Positions 37,482 through 46,675 are shown, numbered from the stretch's first letter. The stretch: DNA of 56,093 bases from Oscillospiraceae bacterium (GCA_009777055.1 WRMQ01000004.1:1-56093), one strand, 5' to 3'. Notes: generated by a model not told the origin, from the sequence alone. A program made the numbers and translations.

Positions 37482-38666
37482 ATGACCTACACGTTTTCCA
37501 ACAGGATCGCCAATCTGGCGCCCTCGGCTATCCGTGAGATCCTGAAGGCCAGCTCCCAGCCGGGGGTCATCCCCTTCGCGGCGGGCAATCCCGCGCCGGA
37601 GGCCTTCCCCGTGGAGGCTATTCGGGAGATCTCCGCGAGGCTTCTGGCCGAGCGGCCCATCGACTGCCTGCAATACAGCGTCACCGAGGGCTATGGCCCC
37701 CTGCGGGAGCGCGTGAAGGCCGATCTGAGCACGCGCCTCAACTGCGGCACGGACGCGGACAGCCTGATCATCACCTCCGGCGCGCAGCAGGTGATAGACC
37801 TCGCCGCCAAGGTTCTGTGCAACGAGGGCGACGTGGTTATCAGCGAAAGCCCCAGCTTCATCGGGTCGCTGAACACCTTCCGCTCCTACGGCCTGCGCCT
37901 GCGGGGCGTGCCCATGCGGGACGACGGCATGGACCTCGACGCGCTCGAAAGCATTCTGAAAACAGAAAAGCAAAAGGTACGCTTCATCTATACGATCCCG
38001 CAATACCAAAACCCCTCGGGGATCAGCACCAGCCTGGAAAAACGCCGCCGCGTCTACGAGCTGGCCCTGCGGTACGGCACGCTCATCCTGGAGGACAACC
38101 CCTACGGCGAGCTGCGCTATGAGGGGGAGGACGTTCCCGCCATCAAGAGCATGGATACGGAGAATATCGTGATTTACGCGGGCTCGTTTTCCAAGATTCT
38201 CTCCCCTGGCCTGCGGGTGGGCTATGCCCTGGGCCCCGCGCCGGTTCTGGCGAAAATGACCGTGGGCAAGCAGGCCAGCGACGTGCACACCACCATTTTT
38301 GCCCAGCTGCTGGTGGAGGAATGGCTGCGCCGTTACGATGTTGCGGCCCACATCGCTGCTCTGCGGGTGATGTACCGCGCGAAACGCGACCTGATGTGCG
38401 ATGGCCTTGCGGGGACTCCCCTGCGCTTCGCGCGGCCCGGCGGCGGCTTGTTCCTCTGGTGCGCGCTGCCGGAGCACATCGGCATGCTGGATTTCGCCCG
38501 CCGCGCCGTGGGGCGCAAGGTGGCCGTGGTGCCGGGCAGCGCCTTTCTGGTGGAGGAGGGCGAGAGCGTCAACGCCGTGCGTATGAACTTCACCACGCCC
38601 ACGGACGAGCAGCTGGCCAGAGGCGTGGAGATTCTGGCGGAGCTGCTGGCCGAGTATTCCGCTTAG
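37482..38666 (+). CDS. PLP-dependent aminotransferase (fold type I, MocR/2-aminoadipate-aminotransferase-like)
   Basis: ITSGAQQVIDLAAKVLCNEGD, YTIPQYQNPSGISTSLEKR, GSFSKILSPGLRVGY. Confidence 0.92.
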   Translation: MTYTFSNRIANLAPSAIREILKASSQPGVIPFAAGNPAPEAFPVEAIREISARLLAERPIDCLQYSVTEGYGPLRERVKADLSTRLNCGTDADSLIITSGAQQVIDLAAKVLCNEGDVVISESPSFIGSLNTFRSYGLRLRGVPMRDDGMDLDALESILKTEKQKVRFIYTIPQYQNPSGISTSLEKRRRVYELALRYGTLILEDNPYGELRYEGEDVPAIKSMDTENIVIYAGSFSKILSPGLRVGYALGPAPVLAKMTVGKQASDVHTTIFAQLLVEEWLRRYDVAAHIAALRVMYRAKRDLMCDGLAGTPLRFARPGGGLFLWCALPEHIGMLDFARRAVGRKVAVVPGSAFLVEEGESVNAVRMNFTTPTDEQLARGVEILAELLAEYSA

Positions 38667-38810
38667 CCCTTATTCACAACGAATATTTAGAGCATCACAA
38701 CTGCCGTCAAAAAAAGAATAGACAAAAAAACAGCCCCCTCCATCCGGAAGGGGCCATTCTCTGTTCGTTCGGTTTAGAAATATAGCCGTATACTGCCGCA
38801 AAGCAGATAT

Positions 38811-39098
38811 TTAGCCGTTTTCCTTCTGCCTTGCGTAACATTCGCTGCAATAAACCGGGCGACCCTCGTCACGCGGCTTAAAGGGGAGACGTGCAATGCC
38901 ACCGCATTCGGAGCAGGTTGCTTCGAAGATTTCACGGTCGCCGCCGCTGCGCCCGGAGTGCTTGCGCGCGTCCCGGCATACCTTGCAGCGCCCGGGCTCG
39001 TTCTCGAAGCCCTTTTCCGCATAGAATTCCTGTTCGCCAGCGGTGAACACGAATTCGTTGCCGCATTCTTTGCAGATGATGTTCCTGTCTTCGTACAT
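38811..39098 (-). CDS. Zinc-ribbon (CxxC-x-CxxC) protein
   Basis: IICKECGNEFVFTAGEQEFYAEKGFENEPGRCKVCRDARK ... CSECGG ... CSECYARQ. Confidence 0.85.
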   Translation of the reverse strand: MYEDRNIICKECGNEFVFTAGEQEFYAEKGFENEPGRCKVCRDARKHSGRSGGDREIFEATCSECGGIARLPFKPRDEGRPVYCSECYARQKENG

Positions 39099-39132
39099 TT
39101 GCCAACTACCTCGCTTGAAATAAAATATTTTT

Positions 39133-39200
39133 CTGCCCCTGGACGGACTCGCACCGTCACCCGTGGTTTCCCACTGCTCTACTTTAAGCTACAAAAGGCA
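39133..39200 (-). other. tRNA-like remnant: acceptor, D-arm and T-arm features but collapsed anticodon arm
   Basis: Minus strand TGCCTTTTGTAGCTTAAAGTAGAGCAGTGGGAAACCACGGGTGACGGTGCGAGTCCGTCCAGGGGCA: D-arm TAGCTT..AGAGC, T-arm GACGG-TGCGAGT-CCGTC, ends pair; anticodon arm reduced to GTGG-GAAA-CCAC. Confidence 0.5.
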
Positions 39201-39219
39201 TAATGCTTGCTAAAAATCA

Positions 39220-39792
39220 TCAGAGAAACTGCCGCAGCTTTTTGCGCACCCGCTGCAGGGCGTTATCCACCGCTTTGGCGCTGATATTCAGCCGCCCGGC
39301 GATCAGCTCATAGGGCTCGCCCGCCAGATAGGCCTCAATTACGCCGCGCTCCAGCGCGCTCAGCCGCTCCTGCATGGCCTCCATGATCCGTCTGGTGCTC
39401 TCCATGGCCGCGAAGATATCCTGTGGGTCGTTTTCCGGTATTTCGGCCAGAGCGCTCTCCTCCGGCAGCGGCAGGAGCGCCTGCCCCCCGCCCGCTGCCC
39501 GCCGCAGGGCCGACACGATGCGGTTGCTCACGCATACGGAAGCGAAGGTCCGAAAGCTCGCTCCCCGCTCCGGTCGGTAGGCGGACACCGCGCTGAGAAA
39601 GCCCAGCATGCCCTCCTGCGTCAGATCCTGCGCGTCGTCTTCCCCGGCCAGGCTTCTCACCCGCGCCTTGACCACGGGGGTGATTCTTTCGAGCAGCAGC
39701 CCGAAGGCCTTCGGGCTTTGGCCGCCCCCGCCCTGCACCAGTAAAACCAGCGCTTCGTCATCCCACTGGGCCAGCGCCATTTTCGAATCCAT
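39220..39792 (-). CDS. SigH-like sigma-70 family RNA polymerase sigma factor
   Basis: DAQDLTQEGMLGFLSAVSAYRPERGASFRTFASVCVSNRI; LNISAKAVDNALQRVRKKL. Confidence 0.85.
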   Translation of the reverse strand: MDSKMALAQWDDEALVLLVQGGGGQSPKAFGLLLERITPVVKARVRSLAGEDDAQDLTQEGMLGFLSAVSAYRPERGASFRTFASVCVSNRIVSALRRAAGGGQALLPLPEESALAEIPENDPQDIFAAMESTRRIMEAMQERLSALERGVIEAYLAGEPYELIAGRLNISAKAVDNALQRVRKKLRQFL

Positions 39793-40020
39793 GCCATCTC
39801 CTTTGAGAACAACAACGTTCGTTATTAATCATATCCTAATTACTTCGATTTGTCAACAGTTTTTTTGCAATATGCATTAATTTATTTTTAATTTAATTTA
39901 TTTTATTTTAAATTGTGTTTTTTCGTTACAAGACTTGTTTTTTATTGTGTAATATGCTAGAATGAGAGGCACGAGCGGCTTTCATGTTTTGAGCTTGCTG
40001 ATTTGAGGGGAGGACAGGCG

Positions 40021-40629
40021 ATGAAACCGGGAAAAAAAGGACGGAATGGCATTGTATGGATTCTGGCGGCGCTGCTGTTTATCGCGGCGGTGCTCACCGT
40101 GCCGCTGAGCGCGGCGAAATACATGGCCACGGGCGAGGGCATGGCGCAGGTGCGCGTCGCGGCATGGGACGTCAAATTCCCGCCGGTGGGAAGACTTTCC
40201 AATAACCATAAGGCGGTGGGGTCATTCACGGGCTTATGGCACGCGGACCCCCGGCCAGGCGATCAAAAATATTACTATTCCGAGGCCTGGCTGGAATTCG
40301 CCATCGCGAACGACGGCGAGGTCGCGGCGGCGGTGACTTTTTGGGTGGGCTACGTGGATGACTACAATCTGACACCGGATGAAAATTCACCCAAGGTACC
40401 CACCTACGGCATGATTTTTTTCGGGCATAACGGCAGCCCCAATCCCATCAACAATGGAGATGGCACATGGACCTTCGAGCGGCTTCAGCCGGGGCAGACA
40501 GTCGAGGTGCAGGTGCATTTCCGGGAAAACGGGATACAAGGCTTTGACAACTTTGTCGCTGCCGGCCACACAGGAAACAGAAATTGCTTTAAATGCAAGT
40601 TGTTTTTCACCGCCGTGCAGGTGGACTAA
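40021..40629 (+). CDS. Secreted protein with AKY-type (SipW-substrate/TasA-like) signal region
   Basis: IVWILAALLFIAAVLTVPLSAAKYMATGEGMAQVRVAAWDVKF; SD GAGGGGAGG. Confidence 0.7.
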   Translation: MKPGKKGRNGIVWILAALLFIAAVLTVPLSAAKYMATGEGMAQVRVAAWDVKFPPVGRLSNNHKAVGSFTGLWHADPRPGDQKYYYSEAWLEFAIANDGEVAAAVTFWVGYVDDYNLTPDENSPKVPTYGMIFFGHNGSPNPINNGDGTWTFERLQPGQTVEVQVHFRENGIQGFDNFVAAGHTGNRNCFKCKLFFTAVQVD

Positions 40630-40648
40630 ATGAATGGAGGAGAGCGTT

Positions 40649-41716
40649 ATGAAGCGTAACAGCGGCATTGTTTTGCGGGCGTCGGCTATTTTGCTTGCCC
40701 TCGCGCTCATGACCACTTCGCTGGCCTTGTCGCAGGCGAAGTATGTCGAAACCGTAACGAACGACAATGTTTTTTATTATTTAAACGTTGGGGACCCGCA
40801 AACCTTCACCAGCGGCAGCGCGGTCGCCTTCACCCCGCGAAAGGGCTGGTGGGGCTTTGTGCTGCGCGGAGGCCAGGGCGGCAGGCATTTTTTAAATTCC
40901 GGTTCCGGCGATGACGACAACGGTTCCGGCGGCGCGGGCGGCGTTGTGCGGGGCATGCGCTATTTTGATGGCAGCACGACGATATACGTCTGGGTGGGCC
41001 AGCACGGCGGATCTCCGGGCGGCTACATCAGGGGCAGCGCCAATCAAAATTTTCAGGGCGGCAGATCAGGCGGCGGCAACGGTTGGATAGGCGGCGGCGA
41101 CGGCGGCGGCGCTTCCATGATCACCACAACGCCCAGCCCGCCATCCTCCTACGCCTCAAGGAGCGACATCATAGCCATCGCGGGCGGCGGCGGCGGCGGC
41201 GGCGCTTATAACGACGTTGACGACCGCCCAGGCGGCAATGCCGGCTCCATTACCAGCCCCAATAACGGCGCTGAAACCTTTGGGCCGGGGCACTGCGGTG
41301 GCCGTGGCAGAGACAACCCGCCGCAGACCGGACACTGGAACTACGCCGGCGGCGGCGGCGGCGCTACGCAAGGCGGCAATGGCGGCAATGGCTGGGGAGG
41401 GTGCAACGGCACATTCTTGCAGGGAGGCAACGGCGAGCAATGGGGCGGCGGCGGCGGCGGCGGACTTTACGGCGGCGGCGCGGGCTGCGGATCAGGTTAT
41501 GACGATGGCGGCGGCGGCGGTTCCTCCTACACCAACGCCACGGTGTACGCGCTGCCGGAGGGCAGTGTCCATCAGTATGGCGAGATTGCAAACTTTTTCG
41601 CCAATTTGGGCTATTCCTCCTCGCATCGCAGAACCAGTAAAACCGATATGCAGGACGGCGTGGTGTGCATGGTCTACATGGGCATGAACCCAGCGGAATA
41701 TGTGGCGTTCCCCTGA
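40649..41716 (+). CDS. Secreted Gly-rich fibre-like protein, AKY-type signal region
   Basis: LMTTSLALSQAKYVETVTNDN; multiple GGGGGG tracts, IIAIAGGGGGGGAYND; SD GGAGGAG. Confidence 0.75.
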   Translation: MKRNSGIVLRASAILLALALMTTSLALSQAKYVETVTNDNVFYYLNVGDPQTFTSGSAVAFTPRKGWWGFVLRGGQGGRHFLNSGSGDDDNGSGGAGGVVRGMRYFDGSTTIYVWVGQHGGSPGGYIRGSANQNFQGGRSGGGNGWIGGGDGGGASMITTTPSPPSSYASRSDIIAIAGGGGGGGAYNDVDDRPGGNAGSITSPNNGAETFGPGHCGGRGRDNPPQTGHWNYAGGGGGATQGGNGGNGWGGCNGTFLQGGNGEQWGGGGGGGLYGGGAGCGSGYDDGGGGGSSYTNATVYALPEGSVHQYGEIANFFANLGYSSSHRRTSKTDMQDGVVCMVYMGMNPAEYVAFP

Positions 41717-41740
41717 TCGGGCGCTTTTACACAACAGCGA

Positions 41741-41777
41741 AAGCCGGCGGAATTCCATGATGGAATTCCGCCGGCTT
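41741..41777. terminator. 37-nt perfect palindrome between convergent genes (bidirectional terminator-like)
   Basis: aagccggcggaattccat-g-atggaattccgccggctt. Confidence 0.65.
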
Positions 41778-41797
41778 GTCCATTTATGATGAAAAGA

Positions 41798-43336
41798 TCA
41801 GACCCAGAACAGCGGCAGCCGCAGCAGCCAGCGCCAGAGCTTTAATACCCACAGGCCCGCGAGCTTCAGCGTCTCGACAAACGCGCTGGGCTCCGGCTGC
41901 TTCTCCAGGGGCTCATAAACGCCCCGGCCCTCAAAAGCCTCCTCCACCAATTTGAAGTATTGGGGGAAGCGCTCGTCGGTGTACACGGTTGGACGGGCGG
42001 GAACGCTCTTGAACCAGGCGTACCACTCGCCGTACTGATGCTCCGTGCCGTGGGGCTTGTTCAGCGTAAACCAGGTCTGGTCCGGCAGCAGGCAGGTGGA
42101 GGCATCGATCACGCGGTCGGGGGAGATGTGGTCATGGCCGTCGCCGCAGGCCTTCCTTTGCTTGTACCAGGGGGCGAAGGAGCCATCCATGGGCGCGCAG
42201 GTGGCGCCCAGGCTCGCGTAAACGGTATCCACCGTGTCGTCGGACTGCACGCCGGAGCCCTTCCCCAGAGGGTACATGAGCAGGCCGTAGCCCGCGCGCA
42301 CGGCCACCTTGACCCGCGCGTTGGCGTCCAGGATGATCTGGTCGGCGTGGGCCATTACGTTTTCGCGGTAGTAGTCCAGCTTCGCCACCAGGCCCGCGTA
42401 ATCGGGGTTCCCCTTGAACAGGGCCATTTTGGCCGCCGCGTAGTCCTTTTGGGGCACATAGCTCCAGAACACCGGCATGGTGAACATCAGCGGGATCAAA
42501 ATTTCGTCGTATACGCGGTCGATGATGTTATTCGCGGCCAGCTTCGCGATCCGTTCGATGATTTCCAGCAGGCCGGATTCATACAGGACGCGCAGCAGGG
42601 GCTGCAGCTGAAAATCTCCCAGCGCCAGATTCATCTTGCCCAGGTTTTCGGTGTCGATGACAAGCTTGCGCTTGGCGAGCTCCCCCCACATGGTGGTGCC
42701 GTTGTGCATGGAGATATCCATGACCAGGCTGGCCACGTGGTCAAGGTCCGGATCATAGAGCTTCAGAAAGGACATCATCACCGGCCCGCTGCCGCTCTGG
42801 ACATAAAAATTATATTTTTCCACATCGGGGCGGGTTTCCGCCAGGCGCTCCAGATACTCGTGCAGCTTTTGGGCGTTGTATACCGGATCCAGACGCCAGT
42901 CAAAGGTGAACTCGAACTCGTCAGCGTCATAGAGGTTCCAATCGTCCCAGTTGTTAAACTCGGAGCTGAGGCCCTGCCTGACGCTTTCGCCGTCTCCGTT
43001 CATCCGGATCGGGCCGAACCAATTCTCGAAGCCCTCCACCAGAAAGTCAATGACCCGATTAAAATCAAGGGTTTTCAGGGCCTGTGTCGCTTCCTCCAGC
43101 AGCGGCGCGAGCATATCCCCCACTGCCCCGGGGTCAAAAACCAGCTCCCTATCCGGGCCGAGCTCGTCGTAATACAGCTGATGGAAGCCCCCCGACAGCC
43201 GGATGGTGGGGTACCCGCTCACATTCGCGCTCCGGAGATCCACCTCCTGCGCCTGAGCCGCCAACGGTATGGCGCTGAGCAGCGCGGCCGTCAAAATCAG
43301 ACATAGAATCCGCTTTATGTGCTTGATTGGTTTCAT
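41798..43336 (-). CDS. Secreted alpha/beta-hydrolase-like protein, divergent paralog of 48321-49808, with C-terminal hydrophobic anchor
   Basis: Signal peptide; KYNFYVQSGSGPVMMSFL vs KVNIAAHSMGAAVLSAYL; GHDHISPDRVIDASTCLLPDQTWF vs GHGHLSPDGKIDASTAYFPEKTWF. Confidence 0.65.
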   Translation of the reverse strand: MKPIKHIKRILCLILTAALLSAIPLAAQAQEVDLRSANVSGYPTIRLSGGFHQLYYDELGPDRELVFDPGAVGDMLAPLLEEATQALKTLDFNRVIDFLVEGFENWFGPIRMNGDGESVRQGLSSEFNNWDDWNLYDADEFEFTFDWRLDPVYNAQKLHEYLERLAETRPDVEKYNFYVQSGSGPVMMSFLKLYDPDLDHVASLVMDISMHNGTTMWGELAKRKLVIDTENLGKMNLALGDFQLQPLLRVLYESGLLEIIERIAKLAANNIIDRVYDEILIPLMFTMPVFWSYVPQKDYAAAKMALFKGNPDYAGLVAKLDYYRENVMAHADQIILDANARVKVAVRAGYGLLMYPLGKGSGVQSDDTVDTVYASLGATCAPMDGSFAPWYKQRKACGDGHDHISPDRVIDASTCLLPDQTWFTLNKPHGTEHQYGEWYAWFKSVPARPTVYTDERFPQYFKLVEEAFEGRGVYEPLEKQPEPSAFVETLKLAGLWVLKLWRWLLRLPLFWV

Positions 43337-43372
43337 TGCTATCCCTCTTTCGCTATTTTTTTCAGCCAGGTT

Positions 43373-43431
43373 AGTTTATCACAAATTATCGGTGCTGTCA
43401 ACTTGACAGTGCCGCATTTCTCTGGTATAAT
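43373..43431. promoter_or_regulatory. Symmetric divergent promoter: CTGTCAA-C-TTGACAG palindrome with back-to-back TTGACA; + TTGACA-N17-TATAAT, - TTGACA-N17-TAAACT
   Basis: + hexamers 43403-43408 and 43426-43431; - hexamers 43401-43396 and 43378-43373. Confidence 0.75.
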
Positions 43432-43567
43432 TTCAAATACTGGAAAAAAAGGATTTTTTGTCTTTTGTTCGTCTAAAAGACAGGCATAAAAAAGCAAAAA
43501 GCAAAAAGCAAAAAACAAAAAAACGAAAGCAAAACGAAAGCAAAACAAACGAGAGAGGGAGAACCGC

Positions 43568-44692
43568 ATGATTCTTAGTATGCTAAGCATGATTCTGAGC
43601 ACGCTGCTCAGCCTGCTCACCGCCTTTTCGGGCATGGGGGCGCGGGCCGAGGCGCCCGGCGTACCTGTCTGGGACCAGACCTATTATGAGGCCAACTACA
43701 AGCCTGTGCGTCTCGCGCCCCGCTTCGAGGTCATTTTCGACGAGCCCCTGCTGCAGGCCTTCGATGGGCTGAAGGAGGAAACCGGCTTCGACATCGTGGG
43801 GGTCGTCAATTCCTTCCCGGATATCTACCACTTCCACCGCTGGATGGTGCGGGCATTCCCGGGCTTCTTCTATGACTGGGCGGATAACTGGCTGGCGAAG
43901 GGGAACTCGTATGAAGGGATTGACGGGAGCCGGATGGTGCTGTACCGCCTGGTCGGCACCGCGGCGGCCATGCCGGTGCGGGCGCGCTTCACCGCCGACC
44001 CCATTGACTGGAGCCCCAACTCGTACGCGATCCGCCTTGAGCTCGGCTACGAGGACGGCAGCGTGCGGGACTTCCCCACGTATTCCGTCTACAACGCCGA
44101 AACCGGTGAATTCGGCGAGGAAAACGGCGTGAGCGGCCTGGGCTACAACTTTATTTTCGGCGATAAAAACTACGCCTACACCACCCTGAACCCTTTCCAG
44201 CGCGGGCTGGGCTACATGAAGCTCTACGACGACCTGCTGCTGCAAACAAACAAGTCGGTCAACGTGGAAACCGTGCGGCTGAAGTTCCCCTACGAGGGAA
44301 AGGACTGGATGCTCCAGCTGTGGAAGGGGCGGTATTTCATCACCACCGGCGCGGAAATCGGGATCTACAACAAGCCGCCCAGCCGTTTGGTGGAGTTCTA
44401 TAACGCTGTTACGGATGAAGAGCGCGTCGAAATGTCCTTCAAGCTCACGGTCAACGACAACGGCGCCCAAAACGTGCTCATTGACCGTCCCTTAACGCTC
44501 CAGTGGTGGATGACGGGCTTCGCGGTGCGAAGATATCTCTATACCCCCGACAAGCTCACGCTGGAAACCGAAATCGTTCCCACCGACGAGGCGATGAAGG
44601 ATGCCCTGATCGCCTCGCTGAAGAAGGAAGAGGCCAAGGGCAGCCTGACTTACACAGAATCCGCTGAGGGAACGCTGCTGATTGTCTGGTAA
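43568..44692 (+). CDS. Secreted DUF4474-like protein
   Basis: Signal-peptide-like N-terminus; VRLKFPYEGKDWMLQLWKGRYFITTGAEIGIYNKP. Confidence 0.75.
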   Translation: MILSMLSMILSTLLSLLTAFSGMGARAEAPGVPVWDQTYYEANYKPVRLAPRFEVIFDEPLLQAFDGLKEETGFDIVGVVNSFPDIYHFHRWMVRAFPGFFYDWADNWLAKGNSYEGIDGSRMVLYRLVGTAAAMPVRARFTADPIDWSPNSYAIRLELGYEDGSVRDFPTYSVYNAETGEFGEENGVSGLGYNFIFGDKNYAYTTLNPFQRGLGYMKLYDDLLLQTNKSVNVETVRLKFPYEGKDWMLQLWKGRYFITTGAEIGIYNKPPSRLVEFYNAVTDEERVEMSFKLTVNDNGAQNVLIDRPLTLQWWMTGFAVRRYLYTPDKLTLETEIVPTDEAMKDALIASLKKEEAKGSLTYTESAEGTLLIVW

Positions 44693-44717
44693 CGAAACAA
44701 AAGGCTCTTTCAGACAA

Positions 44718-44975
44718 TTGCAGTGATGCTGTTCTTTTCCCGCGGCGAAGCGGGACGATCCAGGCCTCATGCGCTCGCGCGCAAAATTCCTCCGCCCCTT
44801 TGGGGCACCTCCTTTGCTTTCAAAGGAGGCTTCCGCGGCCTTCGCTTTACCCTCCGGAAGCCCCCTTTGAAAGCAAAGGGGGAAAAGAATTGCCGCAGCA
44901 ATTCTTGGGGGAATTTTATCGCGCGAGCGATTTCACGCCTGCCTACCTGTTCTTCTTTGCGGAAAATCACTGCAA
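44718..44975 (+). mobile_element. MITE-like interspersed repeat, copy 2 (with ~44-nt extra segment near the right end)
   Basis: 10-bp TIRs ttgcagtgat/atcactgcaa; matches 32954-33172 in inverse orientation. Confidence 0.7.
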
Positions 44976-44993
44976 CTGCTTAAAAGCGCCAAA

Positions 44994-45034
44994 CAAAAAA
45001 ACGCGGGACGTGAATTTCGTCCCGCGTTTTTTTG
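44994..45034. terminator. Bidirectional terminator hairpin
   Basis: aaaaaaacgcgggacg tgaattt cgtcccgcgttttttt. Confidence 0.8.
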
Positions 45035-45041
45035 CTGTTTG

Positions 45042-45197
45042 TCAGGCCGGCGCAAAGGCGTCCTTGTCCGCGCTGCAAAGCGGGCACAGGAAATCCTCCG
45101 GGAGCGCTTCCCATTTGGTTCCCGGCGCAATGCCGCTGTCCATGTCGCCCGCGGCCTCGTCGTATATGTATCCGCACACCCCGCACACATATTTCAT
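45042..45197 (-). CDS. Rubredoxin
   Basis: [48 protein letters not shown]. Confidence 0.96.
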   Translation of the reverse strand: MKYVCGVCGYIYDEAAGDMDSGIAPGTKWEALPEDFLCPLCSADKDAFAPA

Positions 45198-45243
45198 CAC
45201 GCTTCTCCTTTCTTTTTGTTTTGGCTTATCTGTTTGTTTTGGC

Positions 45244-46440
45244 TTAAAAAGTGTCGGCAATGGCCTGTGCCATGATGTCAATTTCCGCCAGCTGCGCCGG
45301 CTTCAGGCTGGATTTGAGCGTGAGCGTGCGCTCCAGAATCCGCATGTTTTTGCATTTTTCCAGCGCCGCGCGCATGAGCCCGCCGCTGGCCGCCGCCCAG
45401 GAGCCGTTTTCGATCAGGGCCACCGTGCGGTTTTGGATGTTGTGGGCGACAAGGTCGTGCAGCAGCGCATCCATCGTCACGAAAATGCCCATATTATAGG
45501 TGGTGGAGGCGAACACCAGATGGCTCCAGCGAAAGGCTGCCGCGATGATCTCGGAGGCGGGGGTGACCGAAACGTCGTACATCACGGTCCTGAGCCCTTT
45601 GTCCCGCAGGCGGCTGGCAAGGATCTCGGCCGCGTTTTCGGTGTTGCCGTAAACCGAGGCGTAGGCGAGCATCACGCCCCGCTCCTCGGGGGCGCAGCTG
45701 CTCCACAGCGCGTATTTCGAAAGGATGCTCCCGATGTTTTCGCGCCAGACAAAGCCGTGCAGCGGGCAGATCGTATCAATTTCAAGGGCGGCGGCCTTCT
45801 TCAGCAGCGCCTGTGTCTGCGCGCCGTATTTCCCCACGATATTTGTGTAATACCGTCTGGCCTCGTCCATATAGTCCTTTTCGAAATCTACCTCGTCGGC
45901 GAACAAGGCGCCGCCCAGCGCGCCGAAGCTGCCGAAGGCGTCGGCGGAAAAGAGGGTTTTGCCGAAGGAATCGTAGGTAACCATGACCTCCGGCCAATGC
46001 ACCATGGGCGCCATGAGAAAGCGTAGCGTGTGCGCGCCCGTGCAAAGCGTATCGCCCTCCTTGACGACCAGGGCGCGCGGCCCGGCGTCAAAATCGCAGA
46101 ACTGCCCGATGAAGGCCAGGGTCTTGGCGCCGCAGACAATTTTGCAGGCGGGGTACCGGGCCGAAAGCTCCTCCAGCACCGCGGAATGATCGGGCTCCAT
46201 GTGCTGCACCACGAGGTAATCCAGGCCCCTGCCCCCCAGCGCGTGTGTCACGTTCTCCAAAAAACGCTGCCGCACCGCCTTGTCGACGGTATCGAACAGC
46301 ACGGTTTTTTCGTCCATCAAAAGATACGCGTTATAAGACACGCCATAGGGCACGGAATATACGCCCTCAAACATGGCCAGCCGACGGTCGTTCGCGCCCA
46401 CCCAGATAAGATCGCCGGCGGCGTGCTTTGTGCAGTGCAT
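45244..46440 (-). CDS. A-type flavoprotein / flavodiiron protein (FprA-like)
   Basis: [56 protein letters not shown] flavodoxin motif. Confidence 0.93.
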   Translation of the reverse strand: MHCTKHAAGDLIWVGANDRRLAMFEGVYSVPYGVSYNAYLLMDEKTVLFDTVDKAVRQRFLENVTHALGGRGLDYLVVQHMEPDHSAVLEELSARYPACKIVCGAKTLAFIGQFCDFDAGPRALVVKEGDTLCTGAHTLRFLMAPMVHWPEVMVTYDSFGKTLFSADAFGSFGALGGALFADEVDFEKDYMDEARRYYTNIVGKYGAQTQALLKKAAALEIDTICPLHGFVWRENIGSILSKYALWSSCAPEERGVMLAYASVYGNTENAAEILASRLRDKGLRTVMYDVSVTPASEIIAAAFRWSHLVFASTTYNMGIFVTMDALLHDLVAHNIQNRTVALIENGSWAAASGGLMRAALEKCKNMRILERTLTLKSSLKPAQLAEIDIMAQAIADTF

Positions 46441-46450
46441 ACGCTGTCCT

Positions 46451-46498
46451 CCTGGCTTTAAAGTAAAGCCCCGCAAGCCATCCGTATCGCTTGCGGGG
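46451..46498 (-). promoter_or_regulatory. Leader hairpins before the flavodiiron gene (possible attenuator)
   Basis: Minus strand CCCCGCAAGC-N10-GCTTGCGGGG-CTTTACTTTAAAGCC-AGGAGG. Confidence 0.5.
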
Positions 46499-46550
46499 TT
46501 CCGGTTTCGCTGCAAGCCCACAACAAAACAGATGTTACTGTACCGGAGTT

Positions 46551-46579
46551 ATTCTATCATACATCAGCAAAAAAAGCAA
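46551..46579 (-). promoter_or_regulatory. Promoter TTGCTT-N17-TAGAAT for the flavodiiron/rubredoxin unit
   Basis: Hexamers on the minus strand at 46579-46574 and 46556-46551. Confidence 0.6.
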
Positions 46580-46629
46580 CTTCTTTTTCTTCCATTCCCC
46601 CAAAAGCCCGCAACAGCCGCACCTTTATC

Positions 46630-46675
46630 TTGCAATAAAGCCTTCTATATGATATACTTGATATATCATATAGAA
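46630..46675 (+). promoter_or_regulatory. Promoter TTGCAA-N17-TATACT overlapped by a 33-bp perfect dyad (operator-like)
   Basis: ttctatatgatata-cttga-tatatcatatagaa at 46643-46675. Confidence 0.65.
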
